Shown: positions 61,253 through 64,000 of the stretch, in pieces
Numbering within the stretch: the first letter of the stretch is position 1
Layout of the letters: every line of letters begins with the position of its first letter
The notes under the pieces: generated by a model
Told to the model about the DNA's origin: nothing
What the model saw: the letters and a program-made list of their open reading frames with translations, nothing else
Databases searched by the model: none
Made by a program: the position numbers and the translations under genes
Assembly: GCA_023399375.1 (NCBI GenBank)
Contig: JAEWPX010000139.1
Location: 1-64,000, forward strand
Origin: Pseudomonadota bacterium
Lineage (GTDB): Bacteria; Desulfobacterota; Desulfovibrionia; Desulfovibrionales; Desulfovibrionaceae
Direction: 5' to 3'
DNA: 64,000 bases

Positions 61253-62962
61253 ATGAGTAAAATGATGGGGCCAGGGATCCGCCTCGGGCGGGCAGGGCCA
61301 GTGCTGGCCCTGGTCCTGTGCCTGCTGGGGGTTTGTCCGCCGGCCCGGGGCGAGGCGCCCTTTCCCGCCCTCTATCCGGCCCCGGACCTGTTCACGGACG
61401 CCCTGGCCAGGTATTCCCGGCCGCCCTTGGACCGACGCGTCACCGGGCTGACCGTGCCCCACCATCTCCTGGCCATCGATCTCCTGGCGGAAGCGTTTTC
61501 ACGGCTTCGCGGCCAAGCCTACCATCGCGTCGTCATCCTGTGCCCGGACCACTTCACCCGCAGCCAGTCACCGTTTGCCGTGGCCGGGCGCGATTTCGAC
61601 ACCTGTTTCGGGCCGCTCGCCGTGGATGCGACGGCGGTCGAGCGGCTGCTGTCCTGTCCGTTGGTAGCGACATCCCCACTTTTTTCCCAGGAACACGGCA
61701 TCCACGCCCTGACGCCCTTCCTGGCCCGGTATTTTCCCCAGGCCGGCCTGGTCGCCGTGGCCATCCGCAAGACCGTCACGCCGGAGCAGCTGGACACCCT
61801 TGCCGCCGCCCTCACGCCTTTGCTCGACGACAAAACCCTGCTCATCCAGAGCACGGATTTTTCCCACTATCTCGCACCGGCGCAGGCCGCTCGCATGGAT
61901 CGGCAAACCCTGCGCCTGCTGGCCGATCCGGACCCCAGGCCCTTGCTCGGTCTCAACCAGCCCGGGCATGTGGACTGCAGGGGAGCGCTCTACCTGCAAA
62001 GAAAACTGCAACACGACGTGTACCGGGCCGAGCCCACGACCGTTGCCAACCGCAACAGCCAGGCCTACGCCGGAACGCCAGTGGCCCGATCCACGAGCTA
62101 TATGGTGCAGTACTACAGTCGCGACCCGACGTCGCTTCCCGGTCCGAATCGGATCATCTTCGCCGGAGATACGTTTTTCGGCCGGTTTCTGGCCAAGGTG
62201 CTGGCCCGGCCGGGCAAACGCCGGGAGCTGGTGCGGCTGGTGCGAGGGGTGACCGGCGGTGCGCCGCTTGTGGTCAATCTGGAAGGAGTCCTGGCCCGGC
62301 GCTGTCACCGAAATCCCGGGCCCTACACCTTGTGCATGCCGCGAGACGCCAGTCTGGCCCTGCTGCGCGACCTGAACGTCAAGGTGGTGGGACTGGCCAA
62401 CAACCATGTTCACGACCTCGGCACGGCAGCCCTGGCCCGCATGGTGCGGGACCTGACCAGGATCGGCATCACGGCCTTGCCGGCAGGAGCTGTCCGCGAT
62501 GTGGGCCCGCTACGGATCACCGCCATGACCGACCTGGACAATGCCGATCCGCGCCGGAGGGATCTGTTGCAGACAACTGCCATCGCCCGTCTGGCCAAGT
62601 TCAAGGGGAAAAAATCGCTTTGCGTCCTGGTGCATTGGGGGAGAGAATTCGCCGCCGGACCGGACGATCGGGAACGGGAGCTCGCCCGGTCCCTGCGTCA
62701 GGCCGGGGCGACGCTGGTCATCGGCAGCCATCCCCACCGGACCTGGAGCCTCTCCTGCGACACGGATGGCTGCGTGGCCTGGTCCCTGGGGAATTTCCTT
62801 TTCGACCAGTCCCGTCCCGAAACCAATGGGGCCCTTGTCGAAGTCCGCTTTTTCCGCCAGGGAACACAGGCCATCCGCCTGCTCTCGGTGGGGAATCTCT
62901 ACCGCCGCATGTCGGCCGCCCCCTCGCGCGGAGCACTCGCCCCAGAGACGGCCTGGCCATAA
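61253..62962 (+). CDS. secreted MEMO (AmmeMemoRadiSam B)-CapA fusion protein
   Basis: A 569-aa protein with a signal peptide (VLALVLCLLGVCPPARG). Residues about 35-290 are a MEMO-type domain: VTGLTVPHHLLAIDLLAE, RVVILCPDHFTR, QEHGIHALTPFLARYFP, QSTDFSHYL. The His and Asp set matches the AmmeMemoRadiSam B branch of non-haem iron dioxygenase-like folds. From about 300 on is a CapA (poly-gamma-glutamate synthesis) metallophosphatase-like domain: IIFAGDTFFG, VVNLEGVLA, GLANNHVHDLG, VLVHWGREF, IGSHPHRT and WSLGNFLFD. The two domains are usually separate proteins. Periplasmic role unknown. Confidence 0.82.
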   Translation: MSKMMGPGIRLGRAGPVLALVLCLLGVCPPARGEAPFPALYPAPDLFTDALARYSRPPLDRRVTGLTVPHHLLAIDLLAEAFSRLRGQAYHRVVILCPDHFTRSQSPFAVAGRDFDTCFGPLAVDATAVERLLSCPLVATSPLFSQEHGIHALTPFLARYFPQAGLVAVAIRKTVTPEQLDTLAAALTPLLDDKTLLIQSTDFSHYLAPAQAARMDRQTLRLLADPDPRPLLGLNQPGHVDCRGALYLQRKLQHDVYRAEPTTVANRNSQAYAGTPVARSTSYMVQYYSRDPTSLPGPNRIIFAGDTFFGRFLAKVLARPGKRRELVRLVRGVTGGAPLVVNLEGVLARRCHRNPGPYTLCMPRDASLALLRDLNVKVVGLANNHVHDLGTAALARMVRDLTRIGITALPAGAVRDVGPLRITAMTDLDNADPRRRDLLQTTAIARLAKFKGKKSLCVLVHWGREFAAGPDDRERELARSLRQAGATLVIGSHPHRTWSLSCDTDGCVAWSLGNFLFDQSRPETNGALVEVRFFRQGTQAIRLLSVGNLYRRMSAAPSRGALAPETAWP

Positions 62963-63074
62963 TCCCCGGCCGGATGGGATGTCTCGGCTCCTAAAAGCCC
63001 TTGCGCGGGTGCTCTGCGTTGTAATCCTCGAACCGGGCCGGCAAAAGCGCCGGAACGGATGGCGGTCGATGTCG

Positions 63075-63542
63075 CTATTCCCGAATGACGGCAATGCGCA
63101 GGATCTTGCCGTCGGGCAGGGCCCATACCTTGCCGTCGGAGCCGACCATCACGCCCTGCTTGTTGACAAAGATGTCGTTCAGGCGTTGGGCCAGGATATT
63201 CTGCTTGATATCCTTAGTAATGATCTGGTCATACTGGCGGACGAAGGCGGCCTTGTCCGCGACTTCCAGGTCCTGGCCGCCGACCGAGACCATGAGGGGA
63301 TAGGACATAAGGCCGGCCACGGCGTCCTTGTCCTCGGCCGCCAACGCCTTTTGCAGGCTGGCGACGAATTTCGGTACCTGGGAGGCGTCCTTGATGCCGA
63401 TGAACGAATAGTCCTCCCTGGCCCGACAATCCGTGGGCACGGCCGTCAGGCCGGCCGCCAGCAGCAGGACCAGGGCCAAGCAACGCAGCCGGATTGCCCG
63501 CAACGTTGCCCCGTGGCCAAGCAGCATGTTTGGGTTCGCCAT
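63075..63542 (-). CDS. small secreted protein of unknown function
   Basis: A 155-aa protein. A basic N terminus and signal peptide (LALVLLLAAGLTAVP) precede a soluble domain with VPKFVASLQKALAAEDKDAV and LMSYPLMVSVGGQDL, an NTF2/SnoaL-like arrangement seen in periplasmic proteins, ending LPDGKILRIAVIRE. GGAGGAGA stands before the ATG at 63542; a longer frame to 63683 lacks this. Function not recognised. Confidence 0.65.
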   Translation of the reverse strand: MANPNMLLGHGATLRAIRLRCLALVLLLAAGLTAVPTDCRAREDYSFIGIKDASQVPKFVASLQKALAAEDKDAVAGLMSYPLMVSVGGQDLEVADKAAFVRQYDQIITKDIKQNILAQRLNDIFVNKQGVMVGSDGKVWALPDGKILRIAVIRE

Positions 63543-63664
63543 TTCTCCTCCCCTTCCATGTTCCTTGCCGATCGTCCGGCCTGGCTTGGGTGCGCGGCCG
63601 CGCCGGTACGCTCCGACCCCTGCGCGCCGGCCCGGGCCAAAGCGCAGGGTCGGCGCGTTAAGGG

Positions 63665-64000
63665 CTAGCGCACGTCCTGGCACATGGCCTTGATCATTTC
63701 CACGCGCATCTCCTTGGACTGGGGCTGGCCATTGAACTCCAGGGCGTTCATGTTGAACTTGCCCTGCCTCGGGTCGATGGTGAACTGCAACAGGGCTCTG
63801 ACATTTTGTCCCTTAAACGACATCCCGCCACGGACGTTGACGACGTAGTCGCCTTCGTTGGACCAGCCGGATTCCCACTTGGCGTCTGGGAAATAGTTGT
63901 CGATGAGTCTCCAGACGTAGAAATTCGGGCATGCCTTGAAGCTTTGATTGCGAAGCCATTTGATTTCGTCGGAGTAGGCAAAGCACGTGGCAGCGCTTGC
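63665..64000 (-). CDS. hypothetical protein, C-terminal part (runs off the window)
   Basis: An open frame of 111 codons reading in from the right edge and ending at TAG (63665-63667). It reads FKACPNFYVWRLIDNYFPDA then KWESGWSNEGDYVVNVRGGM, and ends VEMIKAMCQDVR. Codon use is even and GC-rich at third positions, so it is likely real. The start lies outside the window and no family is recognised. Confidence 0.65.
   Translation of the reverse strand, partial: ASAATCFAYSDEIKWLRNQSFKACPNFYVWRLIDNYFPDAKWESGWSNEGDYVVNVRGGMSFKGQNVRALLQFTIDPRQGKFNMNALEFNGQPQSKEMRVEMIKAMCQDVR

Overview
The window reads as a high-GC chromosome segment of a sulfate-reducing deltaproteobacterium of the Desulfovibrio/Solidesulfovibrio type. 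This is an inference from gene content (rubredoxin:oxygen oxidoreductase-type flavodiiron protein with hemerythrin, very large multi-PAS sensors, the pgk-tpiA-secG-tRNA-Leu order) and base composition; no marker such as 16S rRNA is present.

Layout. (1) 1-4660 is ordinary core chromosome: inositol monophosphatase, a divergent Nudix hydrolase, rimI-like acetyltransferase, pgk, tpiA, secG and an intact tRNA-Leu(GAG). (2) 4640-28375 is a first genomic island in the 3' end of that tRNA. It starts with an integrase cut off before its catalytic domain and a pile of nested insertion sequences (IS3, IS3, IS21, IS256 types). It then carries two small GYF_2/SHOCT genes and, divergent from them, an eleven-gene co-directional cluster at 12203-26594. 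The cluster encodes an FHA-FHA-ABCG transporter, a vWA-FHA protein, a PP2C phosphatase, two membrane Ser/Thr kinases (Sel1-repeat and RDD type), two lipoproteins, a trypsin-like protease-FHA, a zinc-ribbon-FHA, a DUF805-FHA and a PsbP/DcrB-like protein. The island ends in IS256 debris. (3) 28376-56265 is a second, related island whose left edge is another copy of the tRNA end plus integrase 5' region. It holds a liv-type amino-acid ABC transporter, four sensor histidine kinases (one with CheB and CheR domains, 2141 aa), an HDOD response regulator, an autotransporter, and a hemerythrin-flavodiiron pair. (4) From 56266 onward comes a third, short copy of the integrase start, then arsM-sigZ, a P4-type integrase scar, and a likely return to native chromosome with a DUF3160 protein, a MEMO-CapA fusion and small secreted proteins.

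How the genes work together. The most striking unit is the 12203-26594 cluster. Two kinases and one PP2C phosphatase would write and erase phospho-threonine marks, and six FHA domains spread over five proteins would read them. Nearly every product has a membrane or export signal, so this looks like a self-contained envelope phospho-signalling system ending in an ABC transporter and a secreted-side protease. It resembles parts of the type VI secretion threonine-phosphorylation pathway (PpkA/PppA/Fha) and the TerY-P triad (vWA, PP2C, kinase), but no secretion or tellurite genes are present. In the second island, the order hemerythrin, flavodiiron protein, giant sensor suggests an oxygen/nitric-oxide response unit.

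Limits: all calls are by reading motifs and comparing stretches within the window by eye. Exact IS ends, repeat identities and some starts are approximate.
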